From assembly GCF_014838745.1 (NCBI RefSeq), contig NZ_JABUXR010000004.1, forward strand, positions 62,001 through 126,000: a stretch of DNA of 64,000 bases. Direction: 5' to 3'. Below, piece after piece: positions 8,501-16,903 of the stretch. Numbering within the stretch: the first letter of the stretch is position 1; each line of letters opens with the position of its first letter. The notes under the pieces were generated by a model that saw nothing but the letters and a program-made list of their open reading frames with translations, ran no database searches and was not told the origin of the DNA. Both the position numbers and the translations under genes were made by a program. This DNA comes from Limosilactobacillus urinaemulieris (GTDB lineage Bacteria > Bacillota > Bacilli > Lactobacillales > Lactobacillaceae).

Positions 8501-10042
8501 TTACTTTAAGCTAAGTTTTTCAACATTAAGGATCTTATCAAGCCAGCCTTCATAGAAACTTTGTTCGTGACTAACTAAAATTAAATTTCCCGGGAAATTT
8601 TGTAATGCCGTTTTCAACCCTTCCTTGGTTTCATCATCAAGGTGGTTTGTTGGTTCATCCATTATCAAAAAGTTAGACGGGGTTAGCTCTAAAATCGCCA
8701 ACTTAACTTTCGTTTGCTCGCCACCTGAAAGCAAGTGTAACGGCTTCATTGTATTTGCCGCATTAATTCCTGCCCGAGCTAGCTTTTGCCGAATAGTTTT
8801 GGGCTGCATCGTTGGAAACATATTTTGAATTGTCTGTAATGGGGTTAATGACGGGTCATCCCATTCAAGATCCTGATCAAAGTAGTTAACCTTAGCGGAT
8901 GGTGAAAAAGTTGCCGTTCCGCCAAACGCAGGAATTTTCTTTAAGATTGACTTAATCAACGTTGACTTCCCAACACCGTTAAATCCTGTAAAAAGCAGCT
9001 TTTCTCCCATCGTCATTGAAAATGTCACGGGCGCTAACAACGGGTGACCATAACCAACAGAAAGGTTTTCTACCCGAAGCGCATTCGCGGATCCAGTATT
9101 TTCATACGGGAACTTAAAAGTGGCCTTTAAATTATCTGCCGGTGGATCAATCCGCTTCATCCTGGCCAGCATCTTTTCCCGTGACTTAGCCATCGTTGAC
9201 TTTGAGCCCGCCTTATTTTTTCGAATAAACCGCTCAGCCTTTTCAATAACAACTTGTTGCTTTTCGTATTCTCGTTCTTGGGTTTCCTTCCGCTCTTCCT
9301 TTTGGCGCATTGCCTGTTCAAAGCTTCCCCGGTACTTAGTAATTTTGCCGAAAGCAACATCACAGATTGTATTCGTTACCTGTTCCAAAAAATCATAATC
9401 GTGAGAGATGATCATCGCTGCCCCATCGAAGTCATTCAAGTAGTCAATCAGCCACTCAATGTGAGCTGTATCAAGGTAGTTAGTTGGTTCATCAAGCAGG
9501 ATTACGTCAGGCTTCTCAAGTAACATTTTCGCCAGGATAATTTTAGAACGCTGACCACCACTCATTTCGGAGACAACGTGGTCCTTCCCAATTTCGGTCA
9601 ATCCTAACCCATTCATTACTCGCTCAACTTCGGTCTCAATATCATAGAAATTATGAGCATCCAATTGTTCTTGGAGCCGACCAGCCTTAGTTAACAGCTC
9701 ATCATCCATCTTTTGAGCATATTCTTCGTACAGCTTATTCATCCGGTCATTAATTTCATAAAGATCAGCAAAGGCGGTGTGAAGAAACTTGATCAGGGTC
9801 ATCCCCTTAGGAATATCAACATACTGATCTAAGTAGCCGATCTTGACGTTTTTGGCCCAAGTTACCGTTCCCGAAACCGGGAGAACTTTCCCAATCAAAA
9901 TCTTAATTAAGGTACTTTTACCAGCACCATTTTGACCGACAATTCCCATATGCTCATGTTTTTCAAGTTGAAAGCTAGCGTCATCGTAGAGTTGCTTATC
10001 CGCATAACTCATTGTCAATCCCTTGACATCTAATACTGCCAT
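8501..10042 (-). CDS. ABC-F family ATPase
   Basis: A 513-residue protein with two ABC ATPase domains and no membrane segments. Domain 1 has Walker A GQNGAGKST (residues 36-44), signature SGGQRSK and Walker B VILLDEPTN. A charged linker rich in Lys/Glu follows. Domain 2 has Walker A GFNGVGKST and signature SGGEQTK with MDEPTNHLDD. ABC-F proteins act on the ribosome, in translation factor or antibiotic protection roles. This one most resembles the housekeeping YkpA/YbiT-like group rather than a known resistance protein, which is inference. ATG 10042 follows GAGGAGAG; a longer upstream reading is rejected. Confidence 0.88.
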   Translation of the reverse strand: MAVLDVKGLTMSYADKQLYDDASFQLEKHEHMGIVGQNGAGKSTLIKILIGKVLPVSGTVTWAKNVKIGYLDQYVDIPKGMTLIKFLHTAFADLYEINDRMNKLYEEYAQKMDDELLTKAGRLQEQLDAHNFYDIETEVERVMNGLGLTEIGKDHVVSEMSGGQRSKIILAKMLLEKPDVILLDEPTNYLDTAHIEWLIDYLNDFDGAAMIISHDYDFLEQVTNTICDVAFGKITKYRGSFEQAMRQKEERKETQEREYEKQQVVIEKAERFIRKNKAGSKSTMAKSREKMLARMKRIDPPADNLKATFKFPYENTGSANALRVENLSVGYGHPLLAPVTFSMTMGEKLLFTGFNGVGKSTLIKSILKKIPAFGGTATFSPSAKVNYFDQDLEWDDPSLTPLQTIQNMFPTMQPKTIRQKLARAGINAANTMKPLHLLSGGEQTKVKLAILELTPSNFLIMDEPTNHLDDETKEGLKTALQNFPGNLILVSHEQSFYEGWLDKILNVEKLSLK

Positions 10043-10138
10043 GTCTTCTCTCCTCATTTTTCCGTTTAAACTGCTTAATATGGTAACACAAATCAAATTT
10101 CTCTCCAAACTGATTATTAAAGGAATCTCATCTTTACC

Positions 10139-10363
10139 TTGACATCCAGATCATCCTTCGCTAAACTATAAGCAATCTTAAATGAACGGAGAATGTTAAA
10201 TGATTATGTCTCACACTAACAAGTTAAATACTTGGCAAAGCCGGTAATTCGGGTTGAGTTCGTCATGGATGCAACCTGAGATAACAGATTGCATCTGTGC
10301 CGGCTGAGAAGTGATCATTTATTCAGTCTGCATGGATCCAACATGCAGGCTTTTCTTTTTCCA
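10139..10363 (+). promoter_or_regulatory. Structured leader with three-way junction and terminator, ligand unknown
   Basis: A promoter-like TTGACA (about 10139) with TAAACT 17 bases on starts a leader of over 200 nt. It contains P1 GCCGG (10240-10244) paired with CCGGC (10300-10304), enclosing stem GGTTG (10252-10256)/CAACC (10272-10276) and stem CAGAT (10285-10289)/ATCTG (10293-10297). A terminator follows (CTGCATG 10328-10334, CATGCAG 10342-10348, then TTTTCTTTTT). A second GC-rich hairpin with T-run precedes the start codon. The layout is that of a transcriptional riboswitch, but it does not match the TPP, purine, T-box or other classes I can recall. Confidence 0.55.
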
Positions 10364-10426
10364 AAAAGCGGAGAGCCCCTTGCATGTGGTTCCCCGTTTT
10401 TTCTTTAGGGAAGGAGTATTATCTTT

Positions 10427-11416
10427 ATGAAAAGAATGTCCGCAGTCATTATCCTGCTGCTTGGCTTTCTCGGTATTGCCTTTTTCACCGAAAACGGTGG
10501 TGTTGTTAAGCAACGAGTTCCAAAAGTCGGGGTATTAACCTTGATGCATCACCCCGCCTTAGATCAAATCTACAAGGGGTTTGTCGATGAGCTGGCGAAG
10601 GAAGGTTACCACAACGGGAAGAACATTAAAATAGAATACGAGAATGCCAACGGTGACCAGAGTAATCTTAAAACGATGGCCAATACATTAACGAATAACA
10701 ATCCAACGGTTCTCTTTGGAATTACTACCCCCGCTGCTCAGGCGCTCGCCAATTCTACCACTAAGACGCCAATCATTCTCGGTGGGGTTTCTAACCCTCA
10801 AGGAGCCGGCTTAGTAAAGAATAACCAACACCCTGGTGGCAACATTAGCGGTGTCTCCGATTTAGCACCAGTTCACCAGCAACTAACCTTAATCAAGCAA
10901 TTCGTTCCTAACCTTAAAACTCTCGGGGTAATTTACACTTCTAATGACAGCTCTGGTGTTACTGGCTACCACCAAATTGCCCGTGAATGCAAGAAGATGA
11001 ACATTAGGCTAAAAGCATACTCGATCTCGAACAGTAACGATTTAAACCAGGTTTCCCAACAAATGGTAAGTCAGGTCGACGCGGTGATTGTGCCAACCGA
11101 TAACACGGTTGCTGGTGCAATGCAGACACTGGTTAAAAATGCGGACGCTGCTAATAAGCCTGTCTTCCCTGCTACTGACACCATGGTTAAACAAGGCGGC
11201 GTTGCTACATACAGCGTTAACCAATACAAGCTTGGTGTAATGGGAGCAAAAATGACCGTAAAAGTCCTTAAGGGAAAGAAAGTTGGTAACCTCCCAGTTG
11301 AATACGTTCGTCGCGGCGAACCAGTCCTTAACCTTAAGCAGGCACAAAAACTCCACTTACAAATTCCTGCCCAGTTCGAACACGAAGCACAAACAAAGGG
11401 GGAAGTATACAAATGA
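10427..11416 (+). CDS. ABC importer substrate-binding protein (PF04392/TrpX-like)
   Basis: A 329-residue secreted or membrane-anchored binding protein. Residues 5-21 form a hydrophobic signal segment without a lipobox cysteine, so it is probably anchored by the uncleaved segment. The rest matches the periplasmic-binding-protein-like ABC_sub_bind family: VGVLTLMHHPALDQIYKGF, ITTPAAQALA and GGVSNPQGAGLV. In related firmicutes this family is linked to tryptophan uptake, but the substrate here is not proven. It overlaps the permease gene by four bases (ATGA), and the structured leader upstream probably controls all three genes. Confidence 0.82.
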   Translation: MKRMSAVIILLLGFLGIAFFTENGGVVKQRVPKVGVLTLMHHPALDQIYKGFVDELAKEGYHNGKNIKIEYENANGDQSNLKTMANTLTNNNPTVLFGITTPAAQALANSTTKTPIILGGVSNPQGAGLVKNNQHPGGNISGVSDLAPVHQQLTLIKQFVPNLKTLGVIYTSNDSSGVTGYHQIARECKKMNIRLKAYSISNSNDLNQVSQQMVSQVDAVIVPTDNTVAGAMQTLVKNADAANKPVFPATDTMVKQGGVATYSVNQYKLGVMGAKMTVKVLKGKKVGNLPVEYVRRGEPVLNLKQAQKLHLQIPAQFEHEAQTKGEVYK

Positions 11417-12312
11417 ATCTAATCGTCTCATCTATCGGTCAAGGATTATTGTGGGCATTACTCGGTCTTGGTCTTTACCTTACATTCCGGATCCTTGATT
11501 TTTGTGATATGACAGTTGAAGGAACTTTCCCTCTTGGTGCCGCCACCGCAGTTACCGCCATTGCAAACGGAATTAACCCGTTTTTAGCAACGTTATTGGC
11601 GATCGGTGCTGGAATGATTGCTGGCCTAATTACCGGTCTTCTTTATACTAAGGGAAAGATCCCAAGCCTCCTAGCTGGAATCCTGACCATGACCGCAATT
11701 TACTCCGTGGATTTACGGATCATGGGGAAATCTAACATTTCATTATTGGGAAAGCCAACACTTTTTAATGGTAATTTTCTTCGTCAACTTCCCCAATTCT
11801 TTGATAGTGTAACTGTCGGCTTAATTGTGATTATCATCGTAACGATCCTAATGATGATCTTTCTCGCCACCGATTATGGGCAAGCATTCATTGCAACCGG
11901 GGATAACCCCACAATGGCAAAGTCGTTAGGAATTCACACCGACAAAATGATTAATGTTGGCTTAATGGTTTCCAACGGGATGGTTGCTCTCTGTGGTGCC
12001 CTCGTTGCCCAAAGCAATGGCTATGCTGACGTTAATATGGGGATTGGGACCATCGTTATTGCCTTAGCTTCAATTATTATTGGTGAAGTGGCCTTTGGTG
12101 ACCTCACTCTTAACCAGCGGCTCGTTGCAGTGACCCTTGGTTCAATCATCTATCGCCTAATTTTATTGGCAGTATTACAACTCGGCTTCTCCGCTAACGA
12201 CCTCAACTTAATTTCTTCAATTGTCCTTGCAATCTGCATGATGCTACCACAATTGGAAAAGGTTGTTAATTTAAAAAAGCCAATCTTGAAGGGAGTGCAA
12301 CCACATGAGTAA
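11413..12312 (+). CDS. ABC importer permease (branched-chain-type BPD_transp_2 fold)
   Basis: A 299-residue membrane protein with about eight hydrophobic segments. It matches the permease partner of the PF04392-type binding proteins: GLGLYLTFRILDFCDMTVEGTF near the N-terminus and a conserved GDNPTMAKSLGI loop near residue 165. It would form the membrane channel, pairing with the ATPase encoded next. Its start codon overlaps the stop of the binding-protein gene, and its end overlaps the ATPase start by eight bases, typical of translational coupling. Confidence 0.85.
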   Translation: MNLIVSSIGQGLLWALLGLGLYLTFRILDFCDMTVEGTFPLGAATAVTAIANGINPFLATLLAIGAGMIAGLITGLLYTKGKIPSLLAGILTMTAIYSVDLRIMGKSNISLLGKPTLFNGNFLRQLPQFFDSVTVGLIVIIIVTILMMIFLATDYGQAFIATGDNPTMAKSLGIHTDKMINVGLMVSNGMVALCGALVAQSNGYADVNMGIGTIVIALASIIIGEVAFGDLTLNQRLVAVTLGSIIYRLILLAVLQLGFSANDLNLISSIVLAICMMLPQLEKVVNLKKPILKGVQPHE

Positions 12313-13069
12313 GCCCATTTTAGAATTAAAAAATGTCAAGACAGTTGTTAATAAGGGAACTGCAAACGAAACCACGATTCTCAAAGGAATTAATTTAAAA
12401 ATTAACGAAGGTGACTTTATTACCATTGTCGGCACTAACGGGGCCGGTAAGTCAACCCTCTTCAATGTTATTGGCGGGAACCTCCATGCTGACAGCGGAC
12501 AGATTCTTCATAATGGTAAGGACATCACCCGTTCAACTGAAGAACAACGAACGTCCTTTCTTGCCCGCGTCTTTCAGGATCCAAAGCTTGGAACAGCTCC
12601 CCGGATGACCGTTGCTGAAAATATGCTGCTCGCAACAAAGCGTGGTGAAAAACGTCACCTGATTTTGCGAAAACTAAAGCAAAATATGGAACGGTTCACC
12701 AAATTAGCTGCCACGATGAATAACGGGTTAGAAAACCGAATGACCACCGCAACCGGAGCCCTTTCTGGCGGTCAACGGCAGGCGCTTAGCTTTTTAATGG
12801 CTACTCTCAAGCGCCCTGATATTCTACTATTGGATGAACATACTGCTGCTCTTGATCCGCATACGAGTTTAAACCTCCTCCATGCCACTGATGAGCGGAT
12901 CAATCAGGATCACCTGACAGCTCTGATGATTACTCATCACCTAGAAGATGCCTTAACATACGGTAATCGGTTAATTGTCCTAAAAGATGGCCAAATTAAA
13001 GCCGACTTTAAGGGCGAAGCAAAACAACAGCTCACCACTGACAAACTCTACACCTATTTTGAAGATTAA
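12305..13069 (+). CDS. ABC importer ATP-binding protein
   Basis: A 254-residue ABC ATPase. Walker A is GTNGAGKST near residue 43, the Q-loop is in RVFQDPKLG, the signature is LSGGQRQALS, and Walker B is ILLLDEHTAALDP. Asp-Glu-His in Walker B replaces the usual DEP, a variation also seen in this subfamily. It completes the importer with the binding protein and permease upstream. After its stop a promoter and a large inverted repeat start the cadD operon. Confidence 0.88.
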   Translation: MSKPILELKNVKTVVNKGTANETTILKGINLKINEGDFITIVGTNGAGKSTLFNVIGGNLHADSGQILHNGKDITRSTEEQRTSFLARVFQDPKLGTAPRMTVAENMLLATKRGEKRHLILRKLKQNMERFTKLAATMNNGLENRMTTATGALSGGQRQALSFLMATLKRPDILLLDEHTAALDPHTSLNLLHATDERINQDHLTALMITHHLEDALTYGNRLIVLKDGQIKADFKGEAKQQLTTDKLYTYFED

Positions 13070-13071
13070 CC

Positions 13072-13128
13072 TTGTAAATATTCCAAAAATGATATATATT
13101 AAAAATTGAAATATATCGTTTTTGGAAT
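13072..13128 (+). promoter_or_regulatory. cadD promoter with 18-bp inverted repeat operator
   Basis: TTGTAA (13072-13077) and TATATT (13095-13100) are 17 bases apart. Arms 13080-13097 and 13111-13128 (ATTCCAAAAATGATATAT and ATATATCGTTTTTGGAAT) are complementary at 17 of 18 positions with a 13-base spacer. The operator covers the promoter and so suits repression by the ArsR-type regulator encoded downstream. Confidence 0.7.
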
Positions 13129-13144
13129 GTTGGAGGTTTAAATC

Positions 13145-13720
13145 ATGAATTATTGGCTTCTTTTTGTTACCTTTATTGCCGTTAATCTAGACTTCTTCTT
13201 TATCTTGCTTTGTCTGGTCAATAAATATCCATTGCGAGACGTTATCATCGGTTACATGATTGGGGTCGCTCTCCTAGTTACTGCTAGTTTTGCTGCTGGA
13301 AAGGTACTTACACTCTTCTTTCCTGAATGGCTCCTTGGCTTCCTTGGGATTTTACCAATTTACATGGCACTCCATGACAACGATGAAGATTCTAACCAAC
13401 AATCAGCCACTCGATCACCAATTCTGATCGTTCTCATAACATACCTTGCAGTTTGTTCTGGTTGTAACCTCTCGATCTTCTTACCAATCCTCACGGGAAT
13501 CTCACTCAATCATTTTGGCTTGGCTTTAAGTTTCATTCTCACCCTCACCATTCTCGTTGTAATTTTGATTAAGGAAATTGGTAAACTATCACCAGTCGCC
13601 CGGTTCATGGATAAATATAGCGAACTGCTAATGAAAATTATCTACATTGGAGTCGGAATATATGTCTTCTTCGATAGCGGACTGATTCGTCACTTGGCAC
13701 AGTGGGTCGGTCTGGTATAA
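13145..13720 (+). CDS. cadD: CadD-family cadmium resistance transporter
   Basis: A 191-residue membrane protein with about five or six segments. It matches the Cad family (PF03596): an acidic NLDFFFILL motif at the start, a central charged loop, and LAVCSGCNLSIFLPIL with a cysteine pair near residue 105. Family members export or sequester cadmium. Start ATG 13145 follows TTGGAGGT. The ArsR-type regulator gene follows directly and the promoter carries a large inverted repeat, as expected for a metal-inducible pair. The real ion could differ. Confidence 0.82.
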   Translation: MNYWLLFVTFIAVNLDFFFILLCLVNKYPLRDVIIGYMIGVALLVTASFAAGKVLTLFFPEWLLGFLGILPIYMALHDNDEDSNQQSATRSPILIVLITYLAVCSGCNLSIFLPILTGISLNHFGLALSFILTLTILVVILIKEIGKLSPVARFMDKYSELLMKIIYIGVGIYVFFDSGLIRHLAQWVGLV

Positions 13721-13752
13721 TATTCACCAAAAAGCGATGGAGGCCTTCACCT

Positions 13753-14082
13753 GTGGAACAACCAGATGCCTTAATTAACGAAGCGGCAAAGATTTACAAA
13801 GTATTAAGCAATAGCACAAGAATCAAAATCCTCTACTATCTCCGTCACCAGACTGATGAGGTTGATGTAAAAACAATTGTTAATGATCTTGGTCTTGCCC
13901 AACCAGTGGTTTCCAAACAACTCGGAATCCTCCGGCGTTACCAACTGGTTTGTTCCCGTCGCTCTGGCACCCGTGTCTTCTACATTCTTGACGATCCCCA
14001 CATTATGGAATTAACGGATGACATGATTGCTCACGTTAAACACGAAATCAAAGGCGAACCTCACCCGAAGAATTTGTATTAG
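13753..14082 (+). CDS. ArsR/SmtB-family metal-responsive repressor
   Basis: A 109-residue winged-helix protein with the ArsR layout: residues about 15-90 carry YKVLSNSTRIKILYYL, a recognition helix QPVVSKQLGILRRYQLV and the wing SGTRVFYIL. The usual CXC metal site in the recognition helix is absent, so the sensing site must differ. GTG 13753 is chosen because GGAGG (13739-13743) is placed correctly; a reading from 13702 would overlap cadD. Besides the cadD promoter, TTGGCA (13694-13699) and TATAAT (13716-13721) form an internal promoter. The TAG stop adjoins a palindromic repeat. Confidence 0.8.
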   Translation: MEQPDALINEAAKIYKVLSNSTRIKILYYLRHQTDEVDVKTIVNDLGLAQPVVSKQLGILRRYQLVCSRRSGTRVFYILDDPHIMELTDDMIAHVKHEIKGEPHPKNLY

Positions 14083-14290
14083 GGAGAGAGAGTGCGAACC
14101 GCGACGGACTAGCCACCGAGTACTAAGGAATCCCGGACGATGATTGCAAGACAATCAAGGACGGGATAGTTAGACGGAGGTGGCGGTCGCGGTGAACAGT
14201 TCTTTGCTATGTTGCAGTAGGAACGATTAGCTCGAGGAAGGTTAGGCTGAGCACGTTTGAGAGAAAGTACTAGCTTCCTTGCACTACAAT
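14083..14290 (+). repeat. Palindromic 3' UTR element cluster 2
   Basis: Begins right after the arsR stop with GGAGAGAGAGTG, the reverse complement of the common tail, and is therefore an inverted copy. It holds a hairpin with AATCCCGGACGATGATTG paired to CAATCAAGGACGGGAT, flanked by ACCGCGACGG and GGTCGCGGT, then head-like remnants (TTGCAGTAGGAACGATTAGC, GGCTGAGCACGTTTGAG). The same hairpin type recurs near 20160, 36480 and 57740. Confidence 0.75.
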
Positions 14291-14308
14291 ATCAATATCC
14301 TTTAAGAT

Positions 14309-14342
14309 AATAAGAGGCTAAGAGTATTCTTGGTCTCTTTAA
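14309..14342 (+). terminator. Putative terminator of cadD-arsR
   Basis: AAGAGGCTAAGA and TCTTGGTCTCTT form a 12-bp stem with two mismatches, followed by an AT-rich stretch. It is weaker than other terminators here. The palindromic element lies between it and the arsR stop codon. Confidence 0.5.
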
Positions 14343-14375
14343 TAATTTAAACAATTTTTAACGGGAGGATTATTT

Positions 14376-15710
14376 GTGAATAACCTATTTGAGCGTACTT
14401 CGATTAAAAAGGCCTATTTTACTCTTGCACTACCGGTAGTGTTAAGCATGGCTGTAACGCTTATTTATAATCTGGTTGATACTTTCTTTGTTTCTAAGAC
14501 TGGTAACCCTGACCTAGTTGCTGGAGTATCTCAGGGAGCGCCAATTTTTACCTTGATGATTGCGATTGGTGATATTTTCGGTCTTGGTGGCAGTTCATTA
14601 ATTTCACGGCTTTTCGGTGAGCGTAAGGATCAACTTGCAAGAAACGTTTCCGGCTACGCTTTCTATTACTCAATAGCCTGTGGAATTGTTGTTACAATCA
14701 TCCTATTAGTCTTTCAAAATCCAATCCTTCACCTACTCGGTGCCTCACCTAGTACCTGGAAATACGCCCGTGAATATTACCTGGTAATCGCTTGGGGAGC
14801 GGCATTTATCATCTTCGGGTTGTCACCAACCAATATTCTTCGAACGGAAGGCCTCGCGATCCAGTCAATGATTGCCTCAATGGCTGGAACAATCATTAAC
14901 ATCTTCTTAAACCCGATCTTTATTTTCACCTGTGGATTAGGAGCTGCCGGCTCTGCCCTGGCAACGGTCACTTCAAGTGTGATTGCAGATATTATCATGA
15001 TCTACTACCTCAGAACGAAGAGCAAGAAACTGACGACCTCAATTCATGAAACGAAAATTAGCCGGCATTACCAACTTCAGATCTACGCCATCGGGGTTCC
15101 CGCATCGATTACCAATATCATGGTCTCCTTTGCCACTGCAATGACTAACCGCTACTTAATTTCATATGGAGCCAATAGCGTTGCTGCAATGGGGATTGCG
15201 ATGAAAGCTAATTCAATCATTATTATGATCATGGTCGGTTTTGCCTTTGGTGCCCAACCATTAATTGGTTATGCCTACGGTGCCCGAAACGAAAAACGTT
15301 TTTACGAAATTATCCATTTTGATTTATTCGTTATTTCTTCAATTAACGTTGTCTTAACAATCCTTCTTCTTATTTTTGCTCCTGAAGTAATTCGTATCTT
15401 TATGAATGATCCGGTAATCGTTAAAGAAGGAGCCTTGATGCTTCGCTGGTTATCTATAACAACTACTTTAGCTGGGATAATCCTGGTATTTACCACCGCT
15501 TTCCAGTCAATGGGAAAGGCTGTCCCGGCTTTTTGGTTATCATTCAGTCGTCAAGGATTAATCTTTGGCCTAGCTATCGTTATTTTAGCTCATTTCTTTG
15601 GTTATACGGGAATCTTAGCTGCTCAAGCATGTTCAGACGTGCTAACTTTGATTTTGGGACTAATCTTCTACAAAGTCTATGAACCACACTTTGATAGAAA
15701 GGAAAGCTGA
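14376..15710 (+). CDS. MATE-family multidrug efflux protein
   Basis: A 444-residue protein with twelve hydrophobic segments arranged as two MATE domains. It has the N-terminal PVVLSMAVTLIYNLVDTFFV, the GGSSLISRLFGE loop and the repeat-like FGAQPLIGYAYGA in the second half. MATE pumps export cationic drugs using Na+ or H+. GTG 14376 is the start, after the strong site CGGGAGGA. No substrate is evident. A bidirectional terminator shared with trxA follows. Confidence 0.88.
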   Translation: MNNLFERTSIKKAYFTLALPVVLSMAVTLIYNLVDTFFVSKTGNPDLVAGVSQGAPIFTLMIAIGDIFGLGGSSLISRLFGERKDQLARNVSGYAFYYSIACGIVVTIILLVFQNPILHLLGASPSTWKYAREYYLVIAWGAAFIIFGLSPTNILRTEGLAIQSMIASMAGTIINIFLNPIFIFTCGLGAAGSALATVTSSVIADIIMIYYLRTKSKKLTTSIHETKISRHYQLQIYAIGVPASITNIMVSFATAMTNRYLISYGANSVAAMGIAMKANSIIIMIMVGFAFGAQPLIGYAYGARNEKRFYEIIHFDLFVISSINVVLTILLLIFAPEVIRIFMNDPVIVKEGALMLRWLSITTTLAGIILVFTTAFQSMGKAVPAFWLSFSRQGLIFGLAIVILAHFFGYTGILAAQACSDVLTLILGLIFYKVYEPHFDRKES

Positions 15711-15756
15711 ATAATAAAGCTTTTTAAGTTTCCGATTGGTTCGCCATAAAAAGAAG

Positions 15757-15806
15757 ACTAAAAAAACTTGGGGACGGAAAAAATTTTCCGTTCCCAAGTT
15801 TTTTAG
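15757..15806. terminator. Bidirectional terminator between MATE gene and trxA
   Basis: A 21-bp stem (AAAAAACTTGGGGACGGAAA and its near-perfect complement) with A-run and T-run ends, placed between two convergent genes. Confidence 0.88.
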
Positions 15807-16117
15807 ATTTTTCTTGAAAAGTAATGATCCAACTTTGCTTCAGGGTAGAAGCCCGTTACCTTTTCTTTAGCAACGCCATCGCGAAAAAGGATCAGGGTTG
15901 GGATGCTCATTACTTTGTATTTAGCAGCCATTTCTTTATTATCATCAACATTCAACTTCAAAAACTTAATTTTACCGGCATACTTTTTTTCGAGGTTTTC
16001 CAATGCCGGAGCCATCATCTTGCAGGGGCCACACCAGGGAGCCCAGAAGTCAACCACCACCACTGGAGCAGAGCTAGTCAACTCAGCAAAAGTCTGGTCA
16101 GTCACAACTATTGCCAT
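15803..16117 (-). CDS. trxA: Thioredoxin
   Basis: A 104-residue thioredoxin with the redox site WCGPC (residues 28-32), the buried Asp in VVVVDFWAPW, and the cis-proline in SIPTL. It reduces disulfides in cytosolic proteins with electrons from thioredoxin reductase. It is the last gene of a tightly packed minus-strand group (Ntn hydrolase, pseudouridine synthase, TerC, trxA); only two bases separate it from terC. ATG 16117 follows AAAGGAAG, which overlaps the end of terC. Confidence 0.93.
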   Translation of the reverse strand: MAIVVTDQTFAELTSSAPVVVVDFWAPWCGPCKMMAPALENLEKKYAGKIKFLKLNVDDNKEMAAKYKVMSIPTLILFRDGVAKEKVTGFYPEAKLDHYFSRKI

Positions 16118-16119
16118 TG

Positions 16120-16881
16120 CTATTCTTCCTTTCGTTTTGGTTGACGAAGATAGTGAATGATCATCGTAACGACAAAGACAATGAGGACAAATGCCCCAAA
16201 GTAACCGGATGGTATTTCAATGTCAATTGCCGGAATAGTTAAGAAGAGCTTAATTGCAATAATGAAAATTAAGACATACGCCATTGGTTCCAGTTCTGGA
16301 ATCTTCCGCATTAACTTCATAATAATTTCAGCGACACCACGCATACATGCAATCCCAATAATCCCTCCGATTAAGACGATTACTGGATTATTTGAAATTG
16401 CCAAAGATGCCAATACGGAGTCAATTGAGAAGATAATGTCCATCATTTCAATCTGGGCAACTACCGACCAAAATAGCTTTCTTCCCGTTAAGTTTCCGCC
16501 TAAACGATGAATTAACGGTTTTTTCTCTTTCTTTTGCTTATGAGAAAACTTGGCACTGAAGAATCGGTACACTAAGTACATCAGGTAAACAGAACCAAGA
16601 ACCTTAATTTCCCAAAAGTGGATCAAGTAGGTTCCTAACCCAATAACCAGGAACCGGAAAATATACGAACCCCAAATCCCGTAGAAAAGTGATTCTTCCT
16701 GTTCCTTTAGCGTTGGCAAGACTCGTGTTTGGGCAGCCAACACAATTGCATTATCGACCGAAAGCAAACACTCAATTAATACTAAGGAAAGGATAATCAA
16801 CCAATCCTGTCCTGAAGTAATTACCATTGCCCAATTATGACCATCAAAGAATGGACCATAAAGCTTTTCTAAAAGTGACAA
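16120..16881 (-). CDS. TerC-family integral membrane protein
   Basis: A 253-residue protein with about seven membrane segments. It has the family's conserved acidic membrane residues in LIECLLSVDNAIVLA (near residue 40) and FSIDSVLAS (near residue 150). TerC proteins are linked to metal (manganese, calcium) export and to metal loading of secreted enzymes; the exact role here is inferred only. The start codon is TTG at 16881, seven bases after GGAGG, and no suitable ATG is present. It is within the four-gene operon that ends with trxA. Confidence 0.85.
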   Translation of the reverse strand: MSLLEKLYGPFFDGHNWAMVITSGQDWLIILSLVLIECLLSVDNAIVLAAQTRVLPTLKEQEESLFYGIWGSYIFRFLVIGLGTYLIHFWEIKVLGSVYLMYLVYRFFSAKFSHKQKKEKKPLIHRLGGNLTGRKLFWSVVAQIEMMDIIFSIDSVLASLAISNNPVIVLIGGIIGIACMRGVAEIIMKLMRKIPELEPMAYVLIFIIAIKLFLTIPAIDIEIPSGYFGAFVLIVFVVTMIIHYLRQPKRKEE

Positions 16882-16903
16882 TCAATGTCCTCCTTTAATT
16901 TCT

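Noticed and set aside
10240-10320. TPP riboswitch before the ABC importer because CTGAGA and GGCTGAGA occur
   Set aside because: The second half of the TPP core (AACCTGA, GCGAAGGAA) is missing and the stem order differs. A true TPP riboswitch is at 52.07 kb for comparison.
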